Assembly: GCA_025728315.1 (NCBI GenBank)
Contig: JAOBJW010000003.1
Span: 1 to 64,000 of the forward strand
Source of the DNA: Candidatus Lightella neohaematopini
GTDB lineage: Bacteria > Pseudomonadota > Gammaproteobacteria > Enterobacterales > Enterobacteriaceae
Direction: 5' to 3'
DNA length: 64,000 nt
Shown here: in pieces, positions 19,993 to 31,646 of the stretch
How the letters are laid out: the number at the start of each line of letters is the position of its first letter
Numbering within the stretch: position 1 is the stretch's first letter
The notes under the pieces: generated by a model
Told to the model about the DNA's origin: nothing
Database searches by the model: none
What the model saw: only the letters and a program-made list of their open reading frames with translations
Made by a program: the position numbers and the translations under genes

Positions 19993-22239
19993 TTAACTAA
20001 ATACTTTAATAGTATCACCAATTAATATGTTATTGTAATTTTTTATAACTATACCACAATCCATACCATTTCGTACTTCATTAACATTATCTTTAAATCT
20101 TTTTAATGACTCGATAATACCACTAAATATAATTTTATTATTTCTTAATATATTAATATTAGCATACTGCTTAATATTTCCGTTAATAACCATACAACCA
20201 GCAATAGTATAGCTTTTAGATATAAATATATTACGAACTTCAGCCACACCTAATAATTTTTTTGTTGGTACCTGATTTTGATAAATCGTATTATCAATTA
20301 TTTGTTTTATATCGTCAATTAAATTATAAATTACTGAGTAACATTTAATACATACATTATTATTAGCACTAATTTTGCGTATATAATTATTGATTTTTAT
20401 ATTAAAACCAATAATTATTGCTTTAAATGAATTAGCTAGTAAAATATCTGTTTCATTAATATCACCGATACTAGAATTTATAATCTTAATTTGTAATACA
20501 TCATTTGATAATTTATTCAATGTATTAACAATTACTTCATTAATTCCATAAGTATCAGTTTTTATTAAAAAATTTAATTTACTTACTTTTTTGTTATTAT
20601 TATTAAATATATTATTAATATTTAATTCTTCTATATTATTAATTTTTAATTCGTTTATTTTTCGTTTTCTGTATTCTAAAATATTTTTAATATATTTTTC
20701 ATCATTTAAAGAAACTAATAAATCACCAGAATTAGCTAAATTAGATAAACCTAATATTTTTACTGGAGTAGACGGTAATGCTGTAGTAACACGGTTATTA
20801 TTATCATCATACATAGCTCGTACACGACCATGAGTTAATCCACATAATATCAGATCACCTATTTTCAATGTACCTTCATGAATTAAAACAATTACTATTG
20901 GTCCACATTTTTTATCTAAATATGATTCTATTATTGTTCCTTTAACTGGTCCATTAAATACTGTTTTTAAATTAAGTAATTCTGTTTGTAAAAATATTGT
21001 TTGCATTAAATCATCATTAATACCAATACCTAGTTTAGCTGATATATAAACAAATTGATTTTCTCCTCCCCATTCTTTTGATATTATGTTGTACTTAGCT
21101 AAATCACGTTTAATTTTCTCTATATTAGAATTAGATTTATCTATTTTATTAATTGCAATAATTATTGGTATCTGATGTAATTTTGCTTGTTCAATAACTT
21201 CAATGGTCTGGGGCATAACACCATCATCTGCTGCTATAATTAGTACGATAATATCAGTAATTTTTATTCCTCTAATTCTCATATTAGTAAATGAATTATG
21301 TCCTGGAGTATCTATAAAAGTAATAGTTTTATTATTTTTTTTTATTTGATACGCTTTAATAGTTTGAGTAATACCACCAATTTCTTGATTAACTAAATTA
21401 GTTGATCTAATAAAATCTAATAATGATGTTTTTCCATGATCAACATGTCCAGCAATAGTAATAATTGGTGATCTAAATTTTAATATTGGATTTTTATTAG
21501 GGGAAATATTAATTAAATTATCTTCTAACTTATTCTTATTACAAAAAGTTACTTTATGACCCATATCTTCTACTATTAACTGTATAGCTTCTTGACTAAG
21601 AATATCACTGCAATTAACTATACTTCCTAATTTTGCCATTAAATCAATTATTTTTGACGATTTTACAGAAATTTTATTAGCTAATTCTGTTACTGTCATA
21701 GTTTTGTTAATTATTATATTACGACTAATATGATGTTTTGGTTTGTTAAATTTATGTGTTAAAATAGATTGCTGTGTACTATGTATTTTAATATTATCTA
21801 ATTTATTATTTAGTTTTTCATTAGATGCAAATTTAAAATTTTCTATAGAATTATTACTCTTGGTAAACTTATTTAACAGTGTATTGGTATTAATATCATC
21901 ATGTTCTATATGACACTTTTTGTTAGAAATAATATTACTTTTATTTTTTGATTTTACATATTTTTTTTTAGTAATATTATTTATATTATTTATAGAATAA
22001 ACAGATTTATTTTGATTATCAAAATTAGTACTTAATTTTCTAGATAATTGATTATTAGTATATTCATCATTAATAGTATTATCGTTAGTATATCTATTTT
22101 TATTTAAAAATATTTTTTTTTTGTAAATACTTGTTTTTTTGCGTATCTCAACTTTTATTGATTTATTTTGACCTTTATTATCAAGAATATTTAGTGTACT
22201 TCTTTTTTTTCTTTGCAAAATTAATTTATTTATTATCAT
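19993..22239 (-). CDS. infB: Translation initiation factor IF-2, N-terminally shortened
   Basis: GTPase that brings fMet-tRNA to the 30S initiation complex. 748 aa against 890 in E. coli. The start (LILQRKKRSTLNI) lines up with about residue 60 of E. coli IF2, so the first IF2N subdomain is absent. A low-complexity Asn/Lys-rich linker fills residues 40-180, the second IF2_N module is at about 181-230, and then the G domain has G1 GHVDHGKT at 264-271, DTPGHNSF and NKID, followed by domains II, III and IV. Only 87 bases separate it from nusA, so no room remains for the missing N-terminus. Operon nusA-infB-rbfA. Confidence 0.96.
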   Translation of the reverse strand: MIINKLILQRKKRSTLNILDNKGQNKSIKVEIRKKTSIYKKKIFLNKNRYTNDNTINDEYTNNQLSRKLSTNFDNQNKSVYSINNINNITKKKYVKSKNKSNIISNKKCHIEHDDINTNTLLNKFTKSNNSIENFKFASNEKLNNKLDNIKIHSTQQSILTHKFNKPKHHISRNIIINKTMTVTELANKISVKSSKIIDLMAKLGSIVNCSDILSQEAIQLIVEDMGHKVTFCNKNKLEDNLINISPNKNPILKFRSPIITIAGHVDHGKTSLLDFIRSTNLVNQEIGGITQTIKAYQIKKNNKTITFIDTPGHNSFTNMRIRGIKITDIIVLIIAADDGVMPQTIEVIEQAKLHQIPIIIAINKIDKSNSNIEKIKRDLAKYNIISKEWGGENQFVYISAKLGIGINDDLMQTIFLQTELLNLKTVFNGPVKGTIIESYLDKKCGPIVIVLIHEGTLKIGDLILCGLTHGRVRAMYDDNNNRVTTALPSTPVKILGLSNLANSGDLLVSLNDEKYIKNILEYRKRKINELKINNIEELNINNIFNNNNKKVSKLNFLIKTDTYGINEVIVNTLNKLSNDVLQIKIINSSIGDINETDILLANSFKAIIIGFNIKINNYIRKISANNNVCIKCYSVIYNLIDDIKQIIDNTIYQNQVPTKKLLGVAEVRNIFISKSYTIAGCMVINGNIKQYANINILRNNKIIFSGIIESLKRFKDNVNEVRNGMDCGIVIKNYNNILIGDTIKVFS

Positions 22240-22326
22240 ATATCAATAACCATAATATAGTTAAAATATCTAATTTATCTTATTTTACTTAAATAAAGTA
22301 TATTTATCAAAAATATTATATATTTA

Positions 22327-23808
22327 TTAATGTGATTTATTAAACCAACATAAATCACGTGCTGCCATAATTAATTCTCCTGCTTTTTTATTATCTAATT
22401 CTTTAATATCTACTAAATCATCAATACTTTGTTCTGCTAATTTTTCTAATGTAGAAATATTTCGTGATATTAGTTTTGTTAATATATTTTCATCTATACC
22501 AGGTAATTTTAATAACATATTAGTATGTGATTGATCATAATTTTTATTTTTAAGATTATTGCAATGAATTATATTTTTTGCTTTCTCTTGAATTAATAAT
22601 ATTTCGTTACGATCTATTGTTTTTATTTCTAGTAGTTCGTTTTCAGAAATATATGCTAATTCTTCAATAGAAGAAAAACCATGATCTACTAATATTTTAG
22701 CTGTAGATACATTAATTAATAATTTTTCTGTAAAATCATTTAATAAAATTTGTTCTTCAGCTTTATGTTTAGCTTCTAACATAGCAGAAGTCATAACATT
22801 CAATTCCCAACCACTTAATTGAGATGCCAATTTAATGTTTTGTCCATTACGACCAATAACTTGTGCTAAATTACTTTCTTCTACTGCAATATCCATAGCA
22901 TGCTTATCTTCATCTACTATAATTGATGATACATCTGCTGACGTTATAGCATTAATAACAAATTGTGCTGGATTATCAGCCCATAAAATAATATCAATTC
23001 GTTCTCCACCTAATTCATTAGATACAGCTTGTACTCTAGCTCCTCGCATACCTACACAAGCACCAATAGGATCAATTCTCTTATCATTAGTTTTAACAGC
23101 TATTTTTGCTCTTAACCCTGGATCTCTAACTACTGCTTTAATTTCAATTATTTCTTCATTAATTTCTGGTACTTCTATACGAAATAACTCTATTAACATA
23201 GCTGGTTTTACTCTACTAATGAATAATTGTGCTATCTTATTTTCTGGCTTTACGGCATATAATATACCTTTTACTCTATCGCCTATACGAAAATTATCTC
23301 TAGGTAACATATCTTCTTTTAAAATTATAGCATCAGCATTATTACCTACATCAATATTTATACCATCTCTATTAATTCTTTTAACAATCCCAGTAATTAT
23401 TTTTCCTTTACGATTTACAAAATGTTCTAATATTGTTGCCCGTTCTGCTTCACGTACTTTTTGTATTATTACTTGTTTAGCAATTTGAGTAGTTATTCTA
23501 TCAAAATTAACTGACTCAATTTCATCTTCTATATAATCACCAATTTGAACATCTTGTTTATCTAACAAAGCAGCATCGATAGTAATTTCTTTTGTTGGTT
23601 GAGTAACTTCATAAACGACTAACCAACGTCTAAAAGTACTAAAACTACCAGATCTTCGATCTATACTAACACGAACTTCTATATCATGTGAATATTTTTT
23701 CTTTGTTGCTACAGCAATAGCAAGTTCTAATGTTTCAAAAATCTTTTCTCTCGTAACTAATTTTTCATTTGAAACTGCTTCTACAACAGCTAAAATTTCT
23801 TTATTCAT
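22327..23808 (-). CDS. nusA: Transcription termination/antitermination factor NusA
   Basis: RNA polymerase-binding regulator of pausing, termination and rRNA antitermination. 493 aa against 495 in E. coli, essentially full length: N-terminal RNAP-binding domain (1-125), S1 (about 135-200), KH1 and KH2 (about 200-345, [20 protein letters not shown] and [12 protein letters not shown]), then both acidic repeats AR1 and AR2 (about 360-490). AR2, the contact for the alpha CTD and for SuhB in E. coli, is intact ([15 protein letters not shown]). First gene of the operon here because rimP and metY are missing. This matters for the unusual SuhB at 53404-54168. Confidence 0.97.
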   Translation of the reverse strand: MNKEILAVVEAVSNEKLVTREKIFETLELAIAVATKKKYSHDIEVRVSIDRRSGSFSTFRRWLVVYEVTQPTKEITIDAALLDKQDVQIGDYIEDEIESVNFDRITTQIAKQVIIQKVREAERATILEHFVNRKGKIITGIVKRINRDGINIDVGNNADAIILKEDMLPRDNFRIGDRVKGILYAVKPENKIAQLFISRVKPAMLIELFRIEVPEINEEIIEIKAVVRDPGLRAKIAVKTNDKRIDPIGACVGMRGARVQAVSNELGGERIDIILWADNPAQFVINAITSADVSSIIVDEDKHAMDIAVEESNLAQVIGRNGQNIKLASQLSGWELNVMTSAMLEAKHKAEEQILLNDFTEKLLINVSTAKILVDHGFSSIEELAYISENELLEIKTIDRNEILLIQEKAKNIIHCNNLKNKNYDQSHTNMLLKLPGIDENILTKLISRNISTLEKLAEQSIDDLVDIKELDNKKAGELIMAARDLCWFNKSH

Positions 23809-24145
23809 TCTAATTATCTCAAATTAATTACAATATTATGAATAGTATTAATTCTTAATTTTATATATAGTTATATATTTCTTATTTATTGTAATAAAAT
23901 TATATTATTACATATTATTTATAATTTTATTATCTAAAATAATTATAAATAATACTACTTAATATAATAAGTATAAAATTATTATATCTATTAAAATTAC
24001 ATTATTAAATAATTTGTATTTAATATCTATTATTTTATTACGTATATCAAAATTTTTTTGAGTTATAAACAATATAATCTTTTATTACTTTAAATAAAGT
24101 AAATTATTACAAATAACATAAATATTAATAAATTAATTAATAAAA
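23809..24145. other. AT-rich spacer between nusA and tRNA-Leu(GAG)
   Basis: 337 bases where E. coli has rimP (and metY). I find no open frame resembling RimP. Two hairpin-like repeats are visible: TATTATTTATAATT, whose exact 14-base reverse complement follows after a short loop (around 23910-23955), and TTACTTT/AAAGTAA with a four-base loop near 24083-24100. It probably holds the nusA promoter and the 3' processing region of the tRNA. Confidence 0.5.
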
Positions 24146-24233
24146 TACCGAGGACGGGATTTGAACCCGTAAACCAAAATAATGTGGCACTACCACCTCA
24201 AGATAGCGTGTTTACCAATTTCACCACCTCGGT
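24146..24233 (-). tRNA. tRNA-Leu(GAG)
   Basis: 88-nt class II tRNA on the minus strand. The acceptor ACCGAGG/CCTCGGT is fully paired, the anticodon loop CTTGAGG gives GAG, there is a long variable arm, the T-loop is TTCAAAT, and the discriminator is A as leucine requires. Close to E. coli leuU and in the same place, between secG and the nusA operon. It reads CUC and CUU. CCA is not encoded. Confidence 0.96.
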
Positions 24234-24274
24234 AAAATAAAATATTTAATTAAAATAACAATTATAAATATTGT

Positions 24275-24574
24275 TTATTTATTAAAATTTTTTTTTAAAC
24301 ATTTAATATGTTTTGATGATTGCCAAATATTGTCTTTATTTTCAATATTTTTAGTTAAATTAGCTAATAATAAACTAAACAAAAAAAATAATATTGCCAA
24401 TATTATTGTTAGCTTAATTATAGTATTTCCAGTATTAATTGAGTTAGATAATATATTAGATATATTATGCGTATTAAATGTTAATCCAATATCATATTTT
24501 TTATTTTGTAACATTATAACTATAATTAAAATAGTTGATACTAATAAAAACATAATTAGTAATATTTTGTACAT
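24275..24574 (-). CDS. secG: SecG protein-export membrane protein
   Basis: Small subunit of the SecYEG translocon. 99 aa from the ATG at 24574, which aligns with MYEALLVVFL of E. coli SecG (110 aa). An upstream in-frame GTG at 24583 lies inside the Shine-Dalgarno AGGTGG and is therefore unlikely. Two membrane segments (about 4-22 and 52-75) flank the conserved IMLQ... and a Ser/Asn-rich loop. The C-terminal tail is short and basic. Upstream, glmM, which separates folP and secG in E. coli, is gone. Confidence 0.9.
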   Translation of the reverse strand: MYKILLIMFLLVSTILIIVIMLQNKKYDIGLTFNTHNISNILSNSINTGNTIIKLTIILAILFFLFSLLLANLTKNIENKDNIWQSSKHIKCLKKNFNK

Positions 24575-24830
24575 GTTTTCCACCTAAAGTATAAAATATT
24601 TAGATAATATAAATTTAAATAAATTAGTTTTAAGTTTTAAATCAAAAATTTTTAGGATTTAATATCTATTATAAATGTTATATCTATAGTTATTTAACTA
24701 ATAAACTATAAAATTAGTGAATAGCACAAATCATTTATTTTATATTACTATATAAAATATGTAAACTATTATAGTATAAGATAATAATTATTATAATATT
24801 ATAAAACAGCTACACTAAAATAATAATATT

Positions 24831-25655
24831 TTAATTTTTAATAGTTAAAGTAGATTTAACTATTTTTAAAGCTGCAGCAGTTTGTGCAACATCATGTACA
24901 CGAATAATATTTGCTCCATTAATTACAGCAATTACTGCACAAGCAATACTACCATATAATGATTTAGTAGTACCAGTTAATTTACTTATCATAGATTTAT
25001 GTGACATACCTACTAATAATGGTAACTTAAATTTACTAAAAACATTTAATTGTGACAACAAAGTATAATTATGAGATAAGTTTTTACCAAAACCAAAACC
25101 AGGGTCTAATATTATTCTATTTTGTTTAATACCATATTTTTGATATTTTTTAATCTGGTAACTAAAATACTCACTAATTTCTAAAAGTATATTAGAATAA
25201 AATGGAAAGATTTGCATATTTTTTGGTGTACCTTTTATATGCATAATACAAACTAATAAATCATTACTAGCCATTAATTTTAATGTTTTTTTATCAAATG
25301 GATATATACTATTAATTATATCGACACCAGCTAATACACTTTCCTTAATAACTTCAATTTTTGAAGTATTTACGGATATAATAGTATCAAAACGTTTTTG
25401 TAATTCTAGTACTACTGGTATTACTCTATCTAATTCTTCATTTATACTAATATGTTCAGAACCTGGTCTGGTTGATTCACCTCCAATATCTATTATGGTA
25501 GCTCCATCATTAATCATATTAGAGACATGATTAATAATTTTATTAATAGTATTATATTTTCCTCCATCAAAAAATGAATCTGGAGTAACATTTAATATAC
25601 CCATAATACAAGGATCAGAAAAATTTAAAACATGATCATTAATAATTAAATTCAT
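24831..25655 (-). CDS. folP: Dihydropteroate synthase FolP
   Basis: TIM-barrel enzyme joining p-aminobenzoate to dihydropterin pyrophosphate in folate synthesis. 274 aa against 282 in E. coli. Substrate loops are intact: GILNVTPDSFFDGGKY near residue 20, DIGGESTRPGSE around 57-68, and the C-terminal RVHDVAQTAAALK. It is 30 bases downstream of ftsH, as in the E. coli ftsH-folP-glmM order. It is one of the vitamin-cofactor genes kept in the window, with pdxJ and ribA. No sign of damage. Confidence 0.96.
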   Translation of the reverse strand: MNLIINDHVLNFSDPCIMGILNVTPDSFFDGGKYNTINKIINHVSNMINDGATIIDIGGESTRPGSEHISINEELDRVIPVVLELQKRFDTIISVNTSKIEVIKESVLAGVDIINSIYPFDKKTLKLMASNDLLVCIMHIKGTPKNMQIFPFYSNILLEISEYFSYQIKKYQKYGIKQNRIILDPGFGFGKNLSHNYTLLSQLNVFSKFKLPLLVGMSHKSMISKLTGTTKSLYGSIACAVIAVINGANIIRVHDVAQTAAALKIVKSTLTIKN

Positions 25656-25685
25656 ATATATTTAATTTAATAAAATAATTTAATA

Positions 25686-27533
25686 CTAATTATTATTTTC
25701 TTTAATATTATCATTCCAATTTGCTGGTGGTCGTACAGTTTTACGTAACATAAGATCGTCAATTTGTAATGCATCAATAGTTTCATATTTTATCAAAGCA
25801 TCTTTCATTGCATGTAATATATCGATATTATCTAATAATAATTTATATGCTCTATTATAATTATGTTCTATTAATAATTTTACTTCCTGATCAATAATAC
25901 GCGCCGTTTCATCAGACATATGTTTAATTTTTGCTACCGATCTTCCTAAAAATATTTCTCCTTCTTCTTCAGCATATAATAGTGGTCCTAATTTATTTGA
26001 AAATCCCCATTGAGTAACCATATTTCTAGCTATGGATGTTGCTATTTTGATATCATTTGCTGCTCCAGTAGATACCATATTAACTCCATAAATAATTTCT
26101 TCTGCTAATCTACCACCGTATAATGTAGAAATTTGACTTTCTAGTTTTTGTTTACTAGCATTAATGGTATCATTTTCTGGTAAAAAAAATGTTACTCCTA
26201 AAGCTCTACCTCTAGGAATAATAGTAACTTTATGTACTGGATCATGTTCTGGTACTAAACGACCAATAATAGCGTGTCCAGCTTCGTGATAAGCCGTTGA
26301 TTCTTTTTGTATTTCTGTCATAACCATTGATCTACGTTCAGAACCCATAATAATCTTATCTTTAGCCTTTTCAAATTCTAACATGGATACTACTCTTTTA
26401 TTTCTTCTAGCTGCAAATAAAGCAGCTTCATTAACTAAATTAGCTAAATCTGCTCCAGAAAAACCAGGAGTACCTCTTGCAATAAGAGATACATTAACAT
26501 CTGAAGATAACGGTACTCTACGCATATGAACAATTAAGATTTGTTCTCTACCTCTAATATCTGGTAATCCAACTACTATTTGTCTATCAAATCTACCAGG
26601 ACGTAATAATGCTGGATCTAGTACATCAGGTCTATTGGTAGCTGCAATAACTATTATACTATCATTTCCATCAAAACCATCCATTTCTACTAACATTTGA
26701 TTTAATGTTTGTTCCCTTTCATCATGACCTCCACCAAGACCAGTACCCCTTTGACGTCCAACTGCATCTATTTCATCAATAAATATAATACACGGTGAAG
26801 ATTTTTTTGCTTGATCAAACATATCTCTCACTCGAGAAGCTCCAACTCCAACAAACATTTCAACAAAATCAGAACCAGATATTGTAAAAAATGGCACTTT
26901 AGCTTCACCAGCAATAGCTTTAGCTAGTAAAGTTTTACCAGTTCCTGGAGGACCAACCATTAAAACCCCTTTAGGCATTTTTCCTCCTAATTTTTGAAAT
27001 CTATTAGGTTCTCGTAAATAATCAACTAATTCACTAACTTCTTCTTTTGCTTCATCGCAACCAGCAACATCTGCAAAAGTTGTCTTTACTTGATCATCAG
27101 TTAACATTCGTGCTTTACTTTTTCCAAATGATATTGCTCCCTTTCCACCTCCTTGCATTTGTCTCATAAAAAATATCCATACACCAATTAACAATATCAT
27201 AGGAAACCAAGAAATAAATATAGATGTTAATAAACTAGGTTCTTCTGGTGGTTCTCCTATAATTTTAATATTTTTATTTAACATAATATCTAATAATTTA
27301 GAGTCATTTATTGGAATATAAGTAATATATTGATTGCTATCTTTTTTAATCACAATAATCTCTCTACCATTAATATGTACTTCTCTAATTTGATCTTGAT
27401 TTATATCATATATAAAAGTAGAGTAGTCAACTCTACGATTATTAGAGTCATTAAAACCAAAATTTTGAAATATTGATATTAATATAATAGCAACAATCAA
27501 CCAAATTACTAAATTTTTTATCATATCGTTCAA
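25686..27533 (-). CDS. ftsH: FtsH ATP-dependent zinc metalloprotease
   Basis: Membrane-anchored hexameric AAA+ protease that degrades unassembled membrane proteins and regulators. 615 aa against 644. An N-terminal membrane segment (8-23), a periplasmic domain, a second segment (102-122), Walker A GPPGTGKT at 194-201, Walker B IIFIDEID near 250, SRH, and the zinc motif HEAGH near residue 417. The disordered C-terminal tail of the E. coli protein is missing. The start is a TTG at 27533, eight bases after GGAG. The first residues (MNDMIKNL) parallel an alternative E. coli start, and an internal ATG at 27524 is too far from GGAG. HflK and HflC, its regulators, are encoded at 34.1-36.2 kb. Confidence 0.97.
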   Translation of the reverse strand: MNDMIKNLVIWLIVAIILISIFQNFGFNDSNNRRVDYSTFIYDINQDQIREVHINGREIIVIKKDSNQYITYIPINDSKLLDIMLNKNIKIIGEPPEEPSLLTSIFISWFPMILLIGVWIFFMRQMQGGGKGAISFGKSKARMLTDDQVKTTFADVAGCDEAKEEVSELVDYLREPNRFQKLGGKMPKGVLMVGPPGTGKTLLAKAIAGEAKVPFFTISGSDFVEMFVGVGASRVRDMFDQAKKSSPCIIFIDEIDAVGRQRGTGLGGGHDEREQTLNQMLVEMDGFDGNDSIIVIAATNRPDVLDPALLRPGRFDRQIVVGLPDIRGREQILIVHMRRVPLSSDVNVSLIARGTPGFSGADLANLVNEAALFAARRNKRVVSMLEFEKAKDKIIMGSERRSMVMTEIQKESTAYHEAGHAIIGRLVPEHDPVHKVTIIPRGRALGVTFFLPENDTINASKQKLESQISTLYGGRLAEEIIYGVNMVSTGAANDIKIATSIARNMVTQWGFSNKLGPLLYAEEEGEIFLGRSVAKIKHMSDETARIIDQEVKLLIEHNYNRAYKLLLDNIDILHAMKDALIKYETIDALQIDDLMLRKTVRPPANWNDNIKENNN

Positions 27534-27582
27534 GAAACTAGCTCCATCTAATATTTTTAAAAAATTAGCTTCATTTTATTAA

Positions 27583-28185
27583 CTAAAACTTATATTTTAT
27601 CGCTATAATATATACTTCTTTCGATTTTGACTTAGAAGCAATTGGTTTGTCAATTTTTACATAAGTAAATAATAAACTAATTATTTTCATATATCTATTT
27701 ATTTCCTCGTTATAAAAAATTTTCATAATCAGGTTACCATTTTTTGTTAATACCTTTCTACATAATAATATTATTTTAATTAACAAATTATAAAAATTTT
27801 TATTATCTACCAAAGATATACCACTAATATTTGGTGAAGCATCAGATAATACTAGTTGTATATTATTTCTTCCTATTTTTATTAACTTATGAAATATTTT
27901 ATTATTACAAAAATTTCCTTGTATAAATTTAACACCATTAATAGGATACATAGATAAAATATCACAAGCAATAATTTTACCACTAGGTTTAATTTTATTA
28001 ATAGCATATTGTGACCAACTACCTGGGGAAGAACCTAAATCTATTACATTAATATTAGGTTTAAATAAATTATATTTACGATTTATTTCGTCTAATTTAA
28101 ACCAAGATCTTGCTCGTAATTTATTTTGTTTTGCTTTTTTAGTAAAAAAATCACTAAAATTAATTTTTAACCAATTATTAATCAT
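27583..28185 (-). CDS. rlmE: RlmE 23S rRNA U2552 2'-O-methyltransferase
   Basis: Methylates U2552 in the 23S A-loop late in 50S assembly. 200 aa against 209. The SAM-binding signature is VIDLGSSPGSWSQYA. The catalytic K-D-K-E set is visible: Lys in ARSWFKLDEI, Asp in LSDASPN, Lys in LIMKIF and Glu in SKSKEVYIIA. It sits immediately upstream of ftsH (49-base gap), as in E. coli. The heat-shock regulation known in E. coli cannot be judged from this AT-rich spacer. Confidence 0.95.
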   Translation of the reverse strand: MINNWLKINFSDFFTKKAKQNKLRARSWFKLDEINRKYNLFKPNINVIDLGSSPGSWSQYAINKIKPSGKIIACDILSMYPINGVKFIQGNFCNNKIFHKLIKIGRNNIQLVLSDASPNISGISLVDNKNFYNLLIKIILLCRKVLTKNGNLIMKIFYNEEINRYMKIISLLFTYVKIDKPIASKSKSKEVYIIAIKYKF

Positions 28186-28244
28186 ATGATACTAAAATAA
28201 AATTTATTAACTACATTTTTAATATAAAACTTGTTATTAAACAA

Positions 28245-28721
28245 TTATAAGTATTCTATTTTAACAATTTCGTATTTTATTTCACCTCTTGGTGTATTTA
28301 CAATAACTATATCAGATACTTTTTTACTTATAATACTTCTTGCTATTGGTGAATGTATAGAAATTAAATTATTTTTTATATTAGCTTCATCATCTCCGAC
28401 AATACAATATTTTTGACTTTCATTAGTTTTAATATTTCTTAAACTAACAGTAGCACCAAAGATAACACAATTATTATTAATTACTTTAGTTACATCAATA
28501 ATATGAGCATTAGCTAATTTTAATTCTATTTCATATATTCTTTTTTCACAAAATATCTGTTGTTCTTTTGCTGCATGATATTCAGCATTTTCTTTTAAAT
28601 CACCATGAGATCTAGCGTCAGATATTGCTTTAATTATATTTGGTCTACGTACATTTTTTAAATAATTCAATTCATTTTTTAACTTAACAACACCATTTAT
28701 TGTCATAGGAATTTTATTCAC
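28245..28721 (-). CDS. greA: Transcript cleavage factor GreA
   Basis: Rescues backtracked RNA polymerase by stimulating transcript cleavage. 158 aa as in E. coli. The N-terminal coiled coil has the catalytic acidic tip in [15 protein letters not shown], and the C-terminal globular domain contains [11 protein letters not shown]. The protein lies between rlmE and obgE in the same direction, with 59- and 103-base spacers. No damage seen. Confidence 0.96.
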   Translation of the reverse strand: MNKIPMTINGVVKLKNELNYLKNVRRPNIIKAISDARSHGDLKENAEYHAAKEQQIFCEKRIYEIELKLANAHIIDVTKVINNNCVIFGATVSLRNIKTNESQKYCIVGDDEANIKNNLISIHSPIARSIISKKVSDIVIVNTPRGEIKYEIVKIEYL

Positions 28722-28824
28722 AAATAATTCTCCTATATTAATTATATATAATCATTAACTAATGAGTCATAAAATATTAATCAAAATAATAAATTAATAA
28801 AATATACTAAAATTAATTTACTAA

Positions 28825-29850
<1,026 letters not shown>

Positions 29851-29887
29851 TTATATTATAAATAAATATGTAAAAAACATTAATATC

Positions 29888-30145
29888 TTATTTTGGTATT
29901 AAATAAACTAACTTATGTTTATTTTTCCCCCCTTTAGTAAAACAGACTTGTCCTTTAGTTAAAGCAAATAAAGTGTAATCTTTACCTATACCAACATAAT
30001 TACCAGGATGAAAAGTAGTACCTCTTTGACGTAATATAATATTACCTGCTAAAACTATTTGTCCACCAAAACATTTAATACCTAATCTTTTACCTGGAGA
30101 ATCACGACCATTTCTAGTAGAACCACCAGCTTTCTTATGTGCCAT
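29888..30145 (-). CDS. rpmA: 50S ribosomal protein L27
   Basis: Large-subunit protein whose N-terminal tail reaches the peptidyl transferase centre. 85 aa as in E. coli. It begins [16 protein letters not shown], followed by [22 protein letters not shown] and the C-terminal [15 protein letters not shown]. No removable N-terminal extension is present. It is 45 bases downstream of rplU, the universal rplU-rpmA pair. Confidence 0.97.
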   Translation of the reverse strand: MAHKKAGGSTRNGRDSPGKRLGIKCFGGQIVLAGNIILRQRGTTFHPGNYVGIGKDYTLFALTKGQVCFTKGGKNKHKLVYLIPK

Positions 30146-30190
30146 TATTATTACCTCTTAAATTCAATAAATATCTTTATATATTAAATA

Positions 30191-30502
30191 TTATAATAAA
30201 ATATCAATAATTTTTATTCGTGTAAACCATTGTCTATGACCATAATTCCTACGATAATGTTTTCTACGAATAAATTTAATAATTTTTATTTTTTTATTAC
30301 GACTATGGTTAATTATTTTTGCTATTATAGAAATATTTTTAATATATGGATTACCAAATTTGCAAACATTGTTTTTGTAATACATTAAAATATTACTCAT
30401 TTTAATAGTTGTACCAATTAATTTATCAATTTTTTCAATAGCAATAGTATCTCCTTTACTAACTAAATACTGTTTATTTCCACTACTAAATAATACATAC
30501 AT
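30191..30502 (-). CDS. rplU: 50S ribosomal protein L21
   Basis: Large-subunit protein that binds 23S rRNA. 103 aa as in E. coli. It begins MYVLFSSGNKQYLVSKGDTI and has the C-terminal RNA-binding signature RRKHYRRNYGHRQWFTRIKI. It heads the rplU-rpmA-obgE operon. Upstream lies the divergent region with tandem palindromes and the decayed ispB, the same divergent arrangement as in E. coli. Confidence 0.97.
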   Translation of the reverse strand: MYVLFSSGNKQYLVSKGDTIAIEKIDKLIGTTIKMSNILMYYKNNVCKFGNPYIKNISIIAKIINHSRNKKIKIIKFIRRKHYRRNYGHRQWFTRIKIIDILL

Positions 30503-30573
30503 AAAAACTCCGAATTTTTAAATAAAATTTATACAACATAACTTAATTATATTATATTATTAATAATTATAAG

Positions 30574-30649
30574 ATATTAATAATGTTTTTTATTATTATT
30601 AATATATAATTCAAAATATTTATTTTGAAATATTATTCATAATATGAAT
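30574..30649. repeat. Three tandem short palindromes in the rplU/ispB divergent region
   Basis: Three inverted repeats follow one another: ATATTAATAAT/ATTATTAATAT at 30574-30584 and 30595-30605, TTCAAAAT/ATTTTGAA at 30610-30629 with a four-base loop, and ATTCAT/ATGAAT at 30635-30649 with a three-base loop. They fill much of the gap between rplU and the old ispB start. They may be regulatory or terminator-like, or chance in AT-rich DNA. Confidence 0.5.
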
Positions 30650-30662
30650 TTAAACTATAGTA

Positions 30663-31621
30663 ATGAATTTTAAAAATATTATTAAATTAATTATTAAAAA
30701 TATAAAAGTAGTAAATAATAAAATTACAAAACAATTATATTCTAAAGTTAATTTAGTTAATTAAATTAGTAATTACATAATTAATAATAGTAAAAAATAA
30801 ATTAGATCAATATTAATTGCATTAATATCTTATGTTTTAAAATATAATAATATAAAACATCATGTAACCATTACAGTTATAATTAAATTTATACATAATG
30901 TAACTTTATTACATGATAATATTATTGATAAATCGATATTACGTAAAGGAAAAACTACAATAAATGTAGTATTTGGTAATACTGCTAGTATTTTAATAGG
31001 TAATTTTATTCATACTTGTTTATTTAAAATAATAACTACAATAAATTCATTAAAAGTATTAAAATCAATATTGCATGCTATAATAATATTATTGAAGGTG
31101 AAATTAACAATTAATAAATAAAAAAATCCTAATCTTTCTATAGAAGATATATACATATAATATATAAAAAACAGCTTGTTTATTTAAAGTATCTTCACAG
31201 ATTTCAGTAATATTAGCTAGAGTAAGTAAATACCAAGACAAATTATTATGGAAGATATTTAGTAATGATATTCCAAATTATGAATAATTTAATTAATTAA
31301 TTATATACCAAATAAAAAATTATAGAAAAAAGTAGAAAATAATTTACGTAATTGACAGATTAATCTTACCATTACTATATGTTATGTATTATGATAATCT
31401 ATATCATACTAAATTAATAAAATAAATTTTTAAAAAAATAGTAGTAAACTAATTATAAAAATTATTAATACAATAAATCAATGTAATTCTATTAACTACA
31501 TAAAAAATCTAGTTTTAATAAAAGCAAAAAAGCTGTATCATACTTAGATTGTTTAACACTTTTATATAATAAATAAGCATTAAAAAGATATTATAATAAA
31601 ATAAGATTATTAGAATTATAA
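30663..31621 (+). pseudogene. ispB: Decayed octaprenyl diphosphate synthase (ispB)
   Basis: Translation in mixed frames gives a collinear remnant of the whole IspB protein. The start MNFKNIIKLIIKN... is followed by an in-frame stop. Next comes HHVTITVIIKFIHNVTLLHDNIID, whose first Asp-rich motif reads DNIID instead of DDxxD, then RKGKTTINVVFGNTASILIGNFIHT. A frameshift follows before IIEGEI, then fragments matching KTACLF, LILPLLYVMYY and the C-terminal NYIKNLVLIKAKKL. Several stops and frame changes are present. It is divergent from rplU as in E. coli. The enzyme would make the octaprenyl side chain of ubiquinone. Its loss bears on how PutA and Mqo find a quinone. Confidence 0.88.
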
Positions 31622-31646
31622 TAAAAATTTAAATTAAGGATAATAA

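Noticed and set aside
19974..20021. Longer RbfA start overlapping the infB end
   Set aside because: The extra residues have no match in RbfA proteins. The ATG at 19973 aligns with the E. coli start region and avoids overlap.
22835..23488. A 217-codon open frame on the plus strand inside nusA
   Set aside because: It lies wholly antisense to a perfectly conserved nusA and has no recognisable motif. Open antisense frames are common opposite conserved genes.
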